Shown here piece after piece: positions 22,112-33,989 of a stretch of 64,000 nt of DNA. Each line of letters opens with the position of its first letter. Within the stretch, counting starts at the first letter, position 1. Source of the DNA: Planococcus citri (Eukaryota; Arthropoda; Insecta; Hemiptera; Pseudococcidae); assembly GCF_950023065.1 (NCBI RefSeq), contig NC_088679.1, positions 9,982,001 to 10,046,000 of the forward strand, read 5' to 3'. The position numbers were made by a program, and so were the translations under genes. Under the pieces are notes generated by a model. That model searched no databases, was not told the origin of the DNA, and worked only from the letters and a program-made list of their open reading frames with translations.

Positions 22112-22594
22112 TAATACTAAATTCGAGATCTCTAAGATAAGGTATAAATCAACTTGATTCTACCTGCTCGATGAAATTTTTATTTTTTTACTTTTTTCAT
22201 ATTTACAAAAAATTCAAGAAAATTTGAACTTTTAAAACACTAGAATTCGAAAAATGGCGTAGGTAAGTAGGTACATATTTTAGAATGATCTTTCAGTTTT
22301 TTCTGTTCCCTTCATGGTTAATCTATTGCTACTAACTTGATTTTATTTTTCAATCGTTTTTATATATACCTTCCTTTGGGTCTGGTTATATTACAATTTT
22401 ATGATGATAAAAGTTCATAGGTATACCTTAGGTATTAATTTTTTTCTCAATTACATTCATGAGACATGATTGTGCTTTGGACGCCTCCAACCAAGACCAC
22501 CCGCCCTCAAAAGAGGTCTCGCATGCGCGACCTCTCACTGCAGTCTCGTTAAAATGTATATTAATTCAATCATTAACCTAGTGGCCCACTGCCG
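22112..22594. other. Intergenic stretch upstream of FAR
   Basis: Nothing recognisable: AT-rich DNA with TACC/GGTA runs and one less AT-rich patch around 22480-22545 (CAAGACCACCCGCCC). No open frame or repeat of note. Confidence 0.4.
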
Positions 22595-22764
22595 AAATAA
22601 CGATGCATTGTTCATGAAAAATGTATAAATGCATTGGTAATTTTTGAAACAATTAGTTTCACATTAATATGACCATGAAAGCTCAATAGGTATGTTCAAA
22701 TAAAGTGCCCAACTTACGAGAACATAATTTTTTTCGGTGGCTGGCGAGTTGTGATTTTTTCAAA
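22595..22764 (+). promoter_or_regulatory. Probable FAR core promoter and 5' UTR
   Basis: A TATA-like element (ATGTATAAATGCA, about 22620-22632) lies some 135 bp before the ATG. This interval is what is shared with the broken duplicate at 19157-19405. A GTG in frame at 22705 would extend the protein by 20 residues but is not an expected animal start. The ATG at 22765 in context TCAAAATGG fits the family's short N-terminus. Confidence 0.4.
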
Positions 22765-25700
22765 ATGGTTATCGCATCGCAAATCGCGAAGTTTTACGAG
22801 TCTAAAAAAGTCCTCATTACTGGAGGCACCGGATTTATGGGTAAAGTGTTAATATGGAAGTTATTACAGAGTTGTCCAGCATTGGATACCATATTTGTTT
22901 TGATACGACCTAAACATGGTGAAAGTCCGAAATCTCGAAAAGAAAAATTATTCGACTCTCCGGTAACGATTCGCATAAGTTTTATATGTATTAACCACGT
23001 TCGAATAATTATTACAAAGTGGTACATATTTGCACGATGTTCATCTTCATATTTTTTGTTCATCTATTCAGATTTTCAACAATTTCAAAGAAAATAATCC
23101 CAATATACTCCAAAAAGTTGTATTTGTATCGGGAGATGTCGGAGAAGATAAAATAGGACTATCAGACGTAGATTATGATATGTTAGTTGACCAAGTATCC
23201 ATTATATTTCACAGCGCTGCTATTTTGAAAATGAACTCCCCTTTAAAAACTGCTATCAATGTAAATACCGTTGGAACAATCAGGATGCTGGATATGGCCC
23301 AACAGATGAAAAAATTGGAGGTAAGAAGCTGCAACAATCTTGCTAGGTACCTATACTTAGTTTACATTTGTACAATCTGCTGCAACAATCTTATTGGTCA
23401 TGATATTAATTTTGATTAAACAACATCTCCCTCTTATTTTTAGGCATTTGTCTACGTTTCTACCGCGTATTGTTGTTGTGAAAATAGCACAGTTGAAGAA
23501 AAAATTTATATTTCAAAGCATAATCCGTGTGATATAATTAATCTCATTCGATGGATGGATCCCGAGTTATTAGAAACACTGACACCGAAGTAGGTGTCCT
23601 CAACATTTTTGTATTTGTATAGGTGTAAATAAAGTTGAAACTTACCTATTGAGTTGAAATGCTTGTAAGTATGTACCTACATAACATAACAATGACTATT
23701 AAATTGAAACGGACGTTCGTTCAGAATTAGTTCTGGAAAGAGCTTTGTGATGTAGCTTTATTACTTTATAGGTATCGTAGTGTAGTTCTTCGAGTCCTAA
23801 CTATAAATATGCAACTTAGATTTCAGCTAAATTAGTATACCTACCTAATCAAGAATACAATTTTTTATTTATTTTCAGATTAATTTATCCATCACCCAAC
23901 ACATATGTTTATAGCAAAAGGCTCACAGAAACTATTTTGTCTGAACGCGCTTCCGAAGTTCCCATAATAGTGGCAAGACCCAGTATAGGTACCTATAATG
24001 CTTGCATTTATCATTATTTTAGAATTTACTATAGATTTTTGATTCTCTTTCGGTACACCTAACTTTCATAAGAGTGACATGAATTTGATATTTTATGATA
24101 CAGTTGCGCCTGCTTTTGAGGAGCCCTTAGCTGGATGGAATGATACATTTAATGGACCAGTGGGATTTTTTGTGGCAGCAGGAAAGGGTATAATCCGTAC
24201 CACTATGTTGAATTTAGATGCAAAGTCTGAATTAATACCAGTTGATATGGCAATTAATAGCATTTTAGTTTTACCTTGGGACACTTCGCGAGAAAAATTG
24301 TAAGTTACCTATTATTACCTACCTATTAAGAATTTACTGAGCATTTTAACCGCAATAAGTATATCTAATTTTGGCAGGTACTTTCTTGAGTTATAAACGG
24401 ATCAATATTTCCAAACTGGGGACGAATTTTTAACCCAAAAATCATTAACTGAAATTTAAAAATATTGTGTTGAAAAAAAAACGTTGGTGGTGGCGAAATC
24501 ACAAGAAAATTCAGCTTTCAAAGAAAACTCATTTTGAAAAATGAAAGTTTTGAAAAAACTCAAATCATTTATTTTCATCACAAAAAAAATGAATATAGGT
24601 AGAGGTACCTACCTACAGTAGACTTCCGCTTATCCGGCTTCCGCTTATCCGGCTTCCGCTTATCCGGACAGCCGTATTATCCAGACGAAAAAAAATTCTC
24701 CTTATTATCCGGAATTTTCGATTATCCGGACAAAATCCGTATTATCCGGATGAGCAAACACAAATTACTTACAAGTACATAGTCAAAAATTTTTGTAATC
24801 TTTGTGTTTGGTTTGTTTTTTTCTGTTTTGCAAAGAAATAAAATTTATCCTTTGCACTTTTCATTCAAAATTACAAAAATACACCATTATCATTAAAAAA
24901 CCAGTCATTTTCTGCCAAAAATTCAACCAAAAACATATCAATCCGTATTATCCGGATTTTTGCTTATCCGGACAACCAAATTCCCCAGTTAGTGCGGATA
25001 ATCGGAAGTCTACTGTATCTACATACTTGAATTGGACATTCTTTTTCAATACAGGGTGTTCCAGGAATCGTCTGCCAAAATTCAACTATAGATAGTATTC
25101 GAGGAGACGAACAAAAAACGTCATTAGGACTGGTTGCCTATCTTGTGAATTGAAGGAGCCACGTGCTTCGCAAAATTAGAAATTTACCAATTTTGAAAAA
25201 TTAATCAAAAATAAGGAATGTTTGAATCATTCAAATGATGCCCATAATCCTTAGTACTCGAATAGAGAACAAAAATATTATTATGACAGATTGCCTATCT
25301 TCAAAATTGAAGGGGCAAACTTGATTCAAAATTTCCAAATTTGTCATGCCAGCTAGATTTTGAAAATTTTGAATTTTCAAATTGTATTTACCCCTTCAAT
25401 TTTGAAGATAGGCAATTTGTCATAATAACCTTTTTTTGTTTGTCCACTCAAATACTACAAATTGGTGGAATCACTTGGATGATCCAAATGTTTTCTCATT
25501 TTTAGGGAATTTTTCAAAATTAGTCCATTTTTGGCCAAAAATATATGGTGTGACTTCTTCAATTCACGGATGATAAGAAAATGTTTGCATCATTGAAATG
25601 ACTTCAGTAACCCATAGTGGTGAAATGGACGAACAAAAAAATGTTATTATAACAAATTACCTATCTTCAAAATTGAAGTTGCAAACACAATTTAAAAACT

Positions 25701-28700
25701 TTAATTTGAAGCATCTCAAATTTGGAAATTTTGAATCAAGTTTGCCCCTTCAATTTTGAAGATAGGCAATCTGTCATATTAATATTTCTTATTCTCTAGG
25801 GCATCATTTGAATGATTCAAACATTTCTTTATAATAGTCCGGCATATGACAATAGGAGTAATTGCACCCCCCGCCGATCCTCCGGGACAACTTTTTTCTT
25901 AAAGGGGACATCCTAAGGAACATTTTAGAGTAAACTTGCCAAAAAAAGTTGGCCTTACTTACAAAATGGCGGCCATTTTGATTGACAGGTCAGCCGAAAT
26001 CGCAAATTTTGCGTTTTAACATAGGACTTGCACGAACTTTTTCAAACTTTACAAAGGTAGATCGAAAGATCATGCAAAAATTAATCACCTGTCAAAATAT
26101 CAAGGGCTATAGTGGGTTTTTCGATTTTTGGTGAATTTTTGAAAATCCAATTTAGGCCAAAAATGATGGAAAAAATCAAAATTCTACCAAATTGACCAAG
26201 AGAGCTGAAATTTGGGATATACCCTATTTTCGACATGCCAAATCGATTGGAAACGGTTTCAACCCGTTTTGAGCAGTTCTGGAGCCTCCAGCAGATTTTT
26301 GAAACTCGAAATTCCCACAAAATTCCATCAAATTGGAGTTGTAAAGCTAAAATGTATTCTAAAAACTAATTTCAATACGCTACGAAGTACTGCAGGTGAA
26401 TTTCAAGTCGTTTTGGATCCTCCAGCGATTTTTTAAAAATTCCTGCAGCCTCCAGCATGATTTTTGAAACTTTAATTTTTCACGAAATTTCATCAAATGG
26501 AGATGGAAAGCTGAAATTTACTCTACACTCCAATTTTAGCACCCTCTGAAAAAGACTTCTGGTGGATTTCAAGTAATTTTAGAGTCTCCAACGATTTTTT
26601 TGAAAATTACTGGAGCCTCCAGCAGATTTTTGAAACTTTAAATTTTCACAAAATTTTATCAAACCAAGATGGAGAGTCGAAATTCATTCGGCAAACTAAT
26701 TTCAATACTCTACGAAGTTGACTGCTGGTGAATTTCAAGTCGTTTTGGAGCCTCCAGCAACTTTTTGAAAGGTTGTATGACGTTTTTTTGGAAAATTGAA
26801 ATTTCCTAAGAGTAGCTGGAAGCTTTAAAACCATTTGAAACCACCATGTAGTCTGCGAAGTAAATTTCAGCTTGCCAACTCCATTTTGATACAGTAGACT
26901 CCCGATTATCCGACCTAATCGGGGGGGGGGGGTAAGGTAGGTCAGATACCAAAAAAGTCGGATAATCCAAAATGGATGTTTTTAGCGTAGAAATGAAGTG
27001 CATGAGCTTGAGAAGACAATGTTTCATTCAGAAAATCAAGTTTTCGCTCAAAACAGGAACAAAGAATCGAAAAAATTACGATTAAACAAAAATAAAATAT
27101 AGGTACTTTTGTACATAAAAGACAATGAAATACTGACTTAAATTATAATTTGTTAAGATGCTGCACACTGCATTATTATTTACACATCAAAATCAAAAAT
27201 TAGGGTTTTTTTGGATTATCCGACCTTGGTGGGTCGGATAATGCGAAAAGTAAGTCGGATAAATTTGTACCGGATAACCCGAAAGTCGGATAATTCGGAG
27301 TCGGATAATTGGGAGTCTACTGTAAATTTATGTTGGGAAAATTTCAAGTTTCAAAAATCTACTGGAGGCACCAGTAATTTTCAAAAAAGTCGCTGGAGGC
27401 CCTAAAATTACTTGAACCCACCTGGAGTCGTCTTCAGAGGGTGCTAAAATTGGAGTGTAGAGTAAATTTCAGCTTTCCATCTCCATTTGATGAAATTTCG
27501 TGAAAAATTAAAGTTTCAAAAATCTGCTGGAGGCTGCAGGAATTTTTAAAAAGTCGCTGGAGGATCCAAAACGACTTGAAATTCACCTGCAGTACTTCGT
27601 AGCGTATTGAAATTAGTTTTTAGAATACATTTTAGCTTTACAACTCCAATTTGATGGAATTTTGTGGGAATTTCGAGTTTCAAAAATCTGCTGGAGGCTC
27701 CAGAACTGCTCAAAACGGGCTGAAACCGTTTCCAATCGATTTGGCATGTCGAAAATAGGGTATATCCCAAATTTCAGCTCTCTTGGTCAATTTGGTAGAA
27801 TTTTGATTTTTTCCCTCATTTTTGGCCTAAATTGGATTTTCAAAAATTCATCAAAAATCGAAAAACCCACTATATAGCCCTTGAAATTTTGACAGGTGAT
27901 AAATTTTTGCATGATCTTTCGATCTACCTTTGTAAAGTTTGAAAAAGTTCGTGCAAGTCCTATGTTAAAACGCAAAATTTGCGATTTCGGCTGACCTGTC
28001 AATCAAAATGGCCGCCATTTTATGAGTAAGGCCAACTTTTTTTTTGGCAAGTTTGCTCTAAAATGTTCCTTGGGATGTCCCCTTTAAGAAAAAAGTTGTC
28101 CCGGAGGATCGACGGGGGGGGGGGGTGCAATTACTCCTTTTGTCATATGCCGGACTATTATGTTTGATGAATTTTTCAAAATTGGTAAATTTCTAATTTT
28201 GCGAAGCACGTGGCTCCTTCAATTCATAAGACAGGCAACCAGTCCCAATAATGTTTTTGGTCGTCTCCTCGAATACTATCTACAGTGGAATTTTGGCAGG
28301 CGATTCCCGGAACACCCTGTATTTATAATTTAACAAACATTTAAAAAATTGATAAGTTACCTTTAATAAGAATAAAAATCGTAATAACAATAGTAAAAAA
28401 CGTTTTATGTCATTTCCAAAGTGGAGCAAAGATTAAAAAGTTGTAAAAGAAATGGCTTTGTTCAAAAAAAAAGTGCAAAACTACAATTTTAGATTCAGAC
28501 CATGACAAAATTGTGTTAAAATGCATAATCTGCCCTTTCATACTTACGTTGTTGAATTTTATTGAAAGAAATATCCAATTTTTACCTATTCAATTGTTTT
28601 GTTTAAAATGAAGGATTTGAGTTTTTTCAAAAGTTTCATTTTCCAAAATGATTTTTCTTATTGAAAGCTCGGTTTTTTTGTGATTTGGCCAATTGGGACG

Positions 28701-29739
28701 GGTACCCTATTAGGCTATTACACTCTTCAAAGCAATGAGATTTATTGGTCTGGTTCAACAAAGCTTGTATCATTAAAAATACCTACTAATTTTATCTCTT
28801 TTCGGTTGCTTTTACTTTACTTCAGCTAGGCCAGCAATAATTTATTTAAGTTATTAAGTTAGGTAATGAGGCGCTTTATTCATTTTACCTACTCAATTAT
28901 TTATATTTTTCAGACTGAACGAAATTAGTGTATACAACATTTCACCAAATTCGCAGGAAAATTTCACTTGGCGCTATATATCAAATTGTCTTAAAAATAC
29001 AAGTACAAGGTATCCACCTGTGACGTTGTTCTGGTACCCGAATTTCAACCCAGCCGCCAATAATATCTTCGTATACACGATTAAATGCATTTTCCTGCAT
29101 TACTTACCAGCTTACACAATAGATTTTGTTTTATTGATAATTGGTCAAAAACCTTTGTAAGTTGACAGTGAATAGGAACAGATTTTTATACCTACAAGTA
29201 AGTAGGTAGGTATAAGGTAGAATAAGTTAGCAATTCCGTGATTTTTTTCAGCCTAGTTCGTCTTCATGATAGAATCAGACTGGGTGAAAAAATATTGATA
29301 TATTTCACTCGACGACAATGGACATTTGTGCACGATAAACTACTGCAACTGGAGGAACGGTTGAATGATACCGATAAACAGCTTTTTTTGATAAATACTA
29401 GACATATAAAAGATTATCAGAACTACATGGATGATATCGTACTAGCAACCAAAGTTTACACTTTTAAAGAAAATTTGAAGGATAATGATAAAGCGAAAAG
29501 AACATTAAATATGTGAGTCTATCTACCTATATTAACTTACATATAAAATCATCTCCATTTTGATCCACAACTGGTACTTTTATGATCTGATTTTGTTTCT
29601 ATTTTGTGTTATTGATTTGTATAAATTTAATTACAGAATGTATGTAGTGGATATAATCGTTCAAGTTTTGAGATACGTTGTTTTATGGAAAATACTCATG
29701 TTCGCGTATAACTTGTTCTTCGAAGTTTTTCATCATTAG
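22765..29739 (+). CDS. FAR: Fatty acyl-CoA reductase (alcohol-forming)
   Basis: The family reduces fatty acyl-CoA to fatty alcohol with NADPH, at the ER or peroxisome, supplying alcohols for waxes, cuticle lipids or pheromones. Exons: 22765-22962, 23072-23320, 23444-23589, 23879-23988, 24104-24299, 28914-29156, 29252-29512, 29637-29739. Phases close and give 501 residues, the usual length. The Rossmann motif TGGTGFMGK is at residues 19-27, followed by the family signature LIRPKHGESP and KLFDSP. The catalytic YxxxK is in TYVYSKRLTE, then ARPSI and AGWNDTFNGPVGF, and the region before intron 5 contains ELIPVDMAINS. The last three exons form the FAR C-terminal domain, with hydrophobic stretches near the end (IIVQVLRYVVLWKILMFAYN) that may anchor it. 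Intron 5 (24300-28913) is 4.6 kb of nested inverted repeats. The substrate chain length cannot be read from sequence. Confidence 0.93.
24616..25015. mobile_element. Pogo/Tigger-like MITE (400 bp)
   Basis: The termini CAGTAGACTTCCGCTTATCC and GGATAATCGGAAGTCTACTG are flanked by TA on both sides. TA duplication and CAGTAGACTNCCG termini are typical of the pogo branch of Tc1/mariner. Three near-identical CTTCCGCTTATCCGG units open the left end. It carries no transposase. Confidence 0.78.
25225..25835. repeat. Inner palindrome with CAATTTTGAAGATAGGCAA arms
   Basis: The left arm (GAATGTTTGAATCATTCAAA, ATTGCCTATCTTCAAAATTG) is mirrored at 25720-25830. A second mirrored pair sits within it (about 25380-25445 and 25605-25690). 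The same motif pair recurs at 54545-54800 in the FAS-like gene. Confidence 0.65.
25839..28160. mobile_element. Large palindromic element (TAGTCCGGCATATGACA termini)
   Basis: The left end TAGTCCGGCATATGACAATA pairs with TTGTCATATGCCGGACTA at the right. The arms are close to 1 kb each and highly similar: the same 74-codon open frame appears at 26212 (+) and 27546 (-), only because the arms are inverted copies. The centre is interrupted by the pogo-like MITE at 26892-27322. The arms carry the GCTGGAGGCTCCAGAAC family found elsewhere in the window. No transposase. Confidence 0.72.
26892..27322. mobile_element. Pogo/Tigger-like MITE inserted at the palindrome centre
   Basis: The ends CAGTAGACTCCCGATTATCC and GGATAATTGGGAGTCTACTG are flanked by TA. 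It is related to the element at 24616-25015. Repeated GTCGGATAA units occur near the right end. Its position in the loop of the large palindrome shows it came in after that element. Confidence 0.78.
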
Positions 29740-30885
29740 AGAGATACCTTATGAAGTCCTGTTTATACAAACACAGACAAACGAATTGAAGTAGGTGTCC
29801 AACACTCAGTTTTTTTAAAACAGAGATGGAGGTCTGCCTATACATATTTATTTTGATATCGATACCTAATTCTAATATTACTCGTACTTACAGATCCTTA
29901 ATGCTTTTCCGGGTAAGAAGGACCTATACCTACCTAGATTAAAACGTGCATTTTACTTTTGTATAGAAAGATTTACTCAGTGGATACTTGTAAATTTCTT
30001 TACTGTTTCAATTAAAATAAAATTTCAAATCATTGGAAAAATTTCTTATCAACGTGTAATGAACATAGATACCTACCTACTTAGATAATTATATTCTATT
30101 CTATGAATTTAAACTCAGCAACAGATTGTCACTCTTGGTAATTCAATATTCACCAACTTTTTGTTTGTTTTTTGTTTTTTTAATTTTTTTGGTAGGTATT
30201 TTTGAAAAAAGAAAATAAATTATTATTATTACCATTTATTACCTATGTAGTTTGATTTTGATTTTGGTTCATATATGTATTTAGTTTTTTGGTATATGGA
30301 TAGGTAACATCAAAAATCAATGCAAATTAGCAAAACTCGATGAAATTCCAGTTGGTAAAATTTGGCTAAATCCAGAGTTTCAGCTCACAGAATTTTCCTT
30401 CAGCTTCAGGAAATCAAAAAATATTATTTAGCTCAATCTAAACGCAAAATAGAAACGAGCTTTCAAGTTTTAATATTTATTTAGCAATGTATATAAGTTG
30501 GGCAGTTGGACGATTCGCAGATTTCTGATTGGTTGCTCTGCTTAACACAGCTTGTGAACAGCCAAAAGGCAAAAATATCCTTGGACGATCTTTAAAACTT
30601 AAAAGAAGAGAGACAAATAAAATTAATAAAAGCAAAGCAATGACGATGAGCGAAAAAAAAACTAAAAAAGTGCTCACAGCACACTGCACAGCAACCACCC
30701 ATTATTGATAAAGTAGTGTCTGATTTTGATTAGTTTATCAAAAATTGGTCGATGCTGCACCTTTTTTTAATGATAACACTTTCTTATCTACTTCTCTCGT
30801 GTCTTGCGGTTTGTGAAAAATTTCGACTGCAACTTCTCTTTGGTGATGGTAATCTTTTATTAAATTTATCTAAAAACGTATAAAC
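29740..30885. other. FAR 3' UTR and intergenic stretch before mRpS34
   Basis: A candidate poly(A) signal AATAAA lies at 30016-30021. The remainder is AT-rich. A minus-strand hydrophobic frame at 30477-30698 has no family motif and is not called. The stretch 30320-30450 weakly resembles the dispersed GCTGGAGGCT family. Confidence 0.4.
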
Positions 30886-31770
30886 ATGGTGAAGTATAAA
30901 TACATCGGAAAACCCAGTCACCACTGCGGTAAAACGCTGTGGGAAATCATCGGTAATTTGAAAGATTACGGTGTTGGCCGATTAGTATACAGAAATACAC
31001 ATTCTAAGTACCCTCAAGCTTCTTTTTTCAAAATAGTCAAGTGCGAATCTGTCGCAGATACTGAAAGAGTAAGTACCACTTGCCACGATCAGTGACTTTC
31101 ATTTTATTACTCGAATTATTTAAATGTATCTATGTACTTGATACTTATACTGTTGAATCTTCTAGGCACCGGGTGTTTACCGAAAATGTATAGTTTGGGT
31201 TGATGAAGTGTTCAGAGGAATGAGATACAGCGAAATATCGGAAATATTTAGCGCCAGCTATAAACCTGATTACCGGTTGATTCCGAAAGATGAAGAACAT
31301 CTATGGTATGAAAAAGTAGCCAATATACCCAAACCCGAACCATTCATACCACCGACTCATATCGATGTTCCACCTGTACTAAAGGTTGTCATTAAGATCG
31401 TATTCTATTTCACTGGTTTTTGTTTTCGTCGATATTTACCCAGTTTTATTGTTTTAGATAATTTTGAACGAAGATAGGAAAGCTAAAGGGCTGCCGGTAG
31501 AGGAAGATATGTTGACAGAAGCTATAACCATAAAGAATCCGAGCTCTAAACTGTATCTTCGATATGTAAAAGAACTTCCTGAGAAACATGTTATTAGAGG
31601 ATATGGAAAATCTCCATTCCAGGAACTGTACGACAATATCGAGGAGTACAAAATCAAGATTCGTAAGTGTTGACGGTCGTATTATTTTCTCGATGTGCCA
31701 GTTTACTTGAATAATCAACTCCTTCATGTGTGTGTTTTTTTTTTCAGTGAATGAAAACAAATCGGATTAA
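30886..31770 (+). CDS. mRpS34: Mitochondrial small ribosomal subunit protein mS34 (mRpS34)
   Basis: A nuclear-encoded component of the mitochondrial 28S subunit. Exons: 30886-31068, 31166-31384, 31458-31662, 31748-31770, giving 209 residues. The N-terminus MVKYKYIGKP with KTLWEIIGNLKDYGVGR is the insect mS34 signature. It is followed by YRLIPKDEE, and a hydrophobic-Pro stretch (IDVPPVLK) ends exon 2. The final exon is tiny (LNENKSD). A poly(A) signal AATAAA sits 54 bp after the stop. The donor of exon 2 is GTTGTC, a weaker GT site than the others, but phase and frame require it. Confidence 0.9.
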
Positions 31771-31824
31771 TCAGTGTTCAGTAGATTTTATAGATTTGCA
31801 GTCTGTTGTTTTTATTACGTTGTA

Positions 31825-31830
31825 AATAAA
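31825..31830 (+). terminator. Poly(A) signal of mRpS34
   Basis: AATAAA, 54 bp after the mRpS34 stop codon, in a T/G-rich context. Confidence 0.6.
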
Positions 31831-32006
31831 CCACTCTATTCATCTTCGTGTTGTCAACTTCATTGAATGTGTACAAAGAATGAACTAATGATTATTTAAA
31901 TTAAATTATATTGAATTTCTCTTTTGTAAAATTATAACAGCGAACAAATATTTTACAATTAAACATATTACCGACGATACGTCTACATACACAATTATTA
32001 CTACAT

Positions 32007-32463
32007 TTACATGTCGTAGTAAGTTTTTCTGGCGGGATCTATGATGTTATTCTTGTCAGTGACATCGATATAAAAGTACATGTTTTTATTCGGATCGCTT
32101 GGCCTCATAACTGCAAACCAAAATAATGCAATTAGAAATTATTTCGACCAATGATGGAGCAATCAATACCTAACAGAACTTACTCGTATACTGGAGCATG
32201 AAACGTCTTTTTTCACCTTCCATTTCTTTCCATTTTTTCATAGCAATCGGTACTATAATAAGGCTCATCATTGTCATACTGACAGAAAACAAGTAGACAG
32301 GGGTTTCTCGCCAAGCTTGATTGAAGAAGCCCTTATCTAGAACAAAAACGACGATGAGTATAAATATTTTCATGTCAATCGAGAAACCTATATAGATTCA
32401 ATACTCACATCCGGGTCCATAAATCTCTGGTTTCAAATGACGTCTAAACCATCTTAATAACAT
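32007..32463 (-). CDS. Small single-pass membrane protein, probably mitochondrial
   Basis: Exons on the minus strand: 32463-32409, 32336-32184, 32110-32007; phases close to give 103 residues. The order is a basic N-terminus (MLLRWFRRHLKPEIYGPG), FFNQAWRETPV, one hydrophobic segment (YLFSVSMTMMSLIIVPIAM), a charged KKWKEMEGEKRR stretch, and a C-terminal tail ending PARKTYYDM. It is convergent with mRpS34, about 240 bp apart. The layout resembles accessory subunits of respiratory complex I: the AW-x-E-x-PV pattern before a single span is reminiscent of NDUFA3. That is a guess from layout, not a firm match. Three exons with perfect GT-AG sites and coherent phase make it a real gene. Confidence 0.72.
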
Positions 32464-32902
32464 TGTAGACTCGTTTCGATCACAAAAAGGTTTAAATTTT
32501 ACTCAAATTTGCCAATTCAACATAGAAACTTCATCAAGATCATTTGTGTGATTGGTGTTATCATATTTTTCTAATCAAACACGCGATTTTTCTTTTTGCA
32601 TGCGGGATGCGTAACAGCCGTTCATGTCGTTCACTATCACTACATCATTTGATTTTCAACTGTCGAATGTTTTGTTTTACAAAAATAATATTTTTCGTTT
32701 TCGAAATTTTTCATCATGATCATTGATCAAACATCTTCATTCATCTGCGATCTTTTACGTGACAATTTATCTGAATCAAAATTAAAGGCGATAAAATTGT
32801 GTCTAATTCTAATCTATTGATACAATATACAATTTTTGAGTTTCACTTTATATTAAATCAGCACAATATTTATTTCAATTTTTAATTATAATTTAATTTA
32901 AT

Positions 32903-32953
32903 TTGACCCCTACACAATTCATAAATTAAATTTATGGATTTTGTAGGGGTCAA
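32903..32953. other. Strong hairpin around TTGACCCCTACA
   Basis: TTGACCCCTACACAATTCAT pairs with ATGGATTTTGTAGGGGTCAA across a very short AT-rich loop. There is no associated gene and no terminal duplication could be confirmed. Possibly a tiny MITE. Confidence 0.45.
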
Positions 32954-33157
32954 CTTTAAAAATTGAGATTGAGATTGTTCAGAAATCAGAATTTTTAGTG
33001 AGCGTAGGTACATGGCCCACGGGTGTACTGTTTTGATTTGAAAATTGAAATCAGAATTTTAGAGTCGTATTCATAGACGTTACTTTATTGATTACTCCGA
33101 AAATGAAAACGGTCTAAAAGTCGAGGACCAAAGCTGAACCGAACAAACATACAAATA

Positions 33158-33962
33158 TGTGACGCGGCACGACAAAATCGACCTTCCGTCTGAAATAAGT
33201 TTTTGAGTTATGGGGGGTTAAAGTTTTCAGTCCAGTTCTGCTCGTTTAGCGGAAGCACTTGCGTTCTAATCAGGTTCTCCGGCCAAACTGAGCTAAACAT
33301 AGTCTTGGATAACGTTTCTTGCCTGTTTTGTGTGAATATCACAGGGTTAAATGGTTATTTACATTGATACAGGGGGCTCAGTCGTGTTTGCCCTAATTTT
33401 TTCAATTTTTAAAAATTTTTTTTCATTATTTCAATTTTGAAATTGATCTGGAGGCAAAACAAAGCGTTCTACGAGAAAAATACATCGAGCAAAGTTGTAG
33501 AGAATTAAATTTCCAAAAACCTATAAGTGGTTTATTTTTCTCGAAAATGCATAGTTTTTCCATTATTCTCAAAAAACAGAAATTTTATGGTAATCATCAT
33601 GAGGTTTTTGTTTTTTGAGAATAATGGAAAAACTATGCATTTTCGAGAAAAATAAACCTCTTATAGGTTTTTGGAAATTTAATTCTCTACAACTTTGCTC
33701 GATGTATTTTTCTCGTAGAACGCTTTGTTTAGCCTGCAGGTCGATTTAAAAGTTGAAATAATCAAAAAATCAAAAAAAAATCAAAAAAATCAAAAAAATG
33801 AGCACACTTTTGACTGGATTACCATGTATATGAAGCTATGAAAATCATAGGGACTTCTGGGAGGTCTTAAATGAATTTTGAATGTCTGAGGACCAAAAAT
33901 CCATCAAAAAGTGAAAAATGATTTTTTCAGACGGAAGGTCGATTTTGTCGTGCCGCGTCACA
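33158..33962. mobile_element. Palindromic MITE with TGTGACGCGGCACG termini
   Basis: The outer arms TGTGACGCGGCACGACAAAA and TTTTGTCGTGCCGCGTCACA are flanked by TA on each side. An inner, near-perfect pair of arms of about 130 bp surrounds a loop of about 30 bp at 33577-33606 (for example AAAGCGTTCTACGAGAAAAA at 33461 against its inverse at 33706). No coding capacity. TA flanks suggest a Tc1/mariner relative. Confidence 0.75.
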
Positions 33963-33989
33963 TATGTAGATCGAACCAGCATGCAAAAA

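Larger units (their letters stand above)
25052..28319. mobile_element. Foldback element with CAGGGTGTTCC termini and TA target site
   Basis: The left end CAGGGTGTTCCAGGAATCG and right end CGATTCCCGGAACACCCTG are flanked by TA. The terminal arms are about 150-200 bp: GAAGGAGCCACGTGCTTCGC at 25155 pairs with GCGAAGCACGTGGCTCCTTC at 28200. TA flanks and these termini suggest a Tc1/mariner-type, non-autonomous foldback unit. It contains two further palindromes and a pogo-like MITE. Confidence 0.72.
24487..28700. repeat. Outermost inverted repeat of the FAR intron 5 stack
   Basis: GCGAAATCACAAGAAAATTC and TTTTGAAAAAACTCAAATCA at 24490-24585 pair with GATTTGAGTTTTTTCAAAAG and TTTTTTTGTGATTTGGCCAA at 28615-28690. 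The arms are about 95 bp and diverged. Everything between them is further elements, listed separately. Confidence 0.68.

Noticed and set aside
22705..22764. Upstream GTG as the FAR start
   Set aside because: Non-AUG, and it gives an N-terminal extension not seen in the family. The ATG at 22765 gives the expected short N-terminus.
26212..27770. Conserved 74-codon frame present twice, at 26212 (+) and 27546 (-)
   Set aside because: The two are inverted arms of one palindromic element. Similarity comes from DNA duplication, not from protein selection.
30477..30698. Hydrophobic 73-codon minus-strand frame
   Set aside because: No start context, splice partners or family motif. The hydrophobic run reflects T-rich DNA on that strand.
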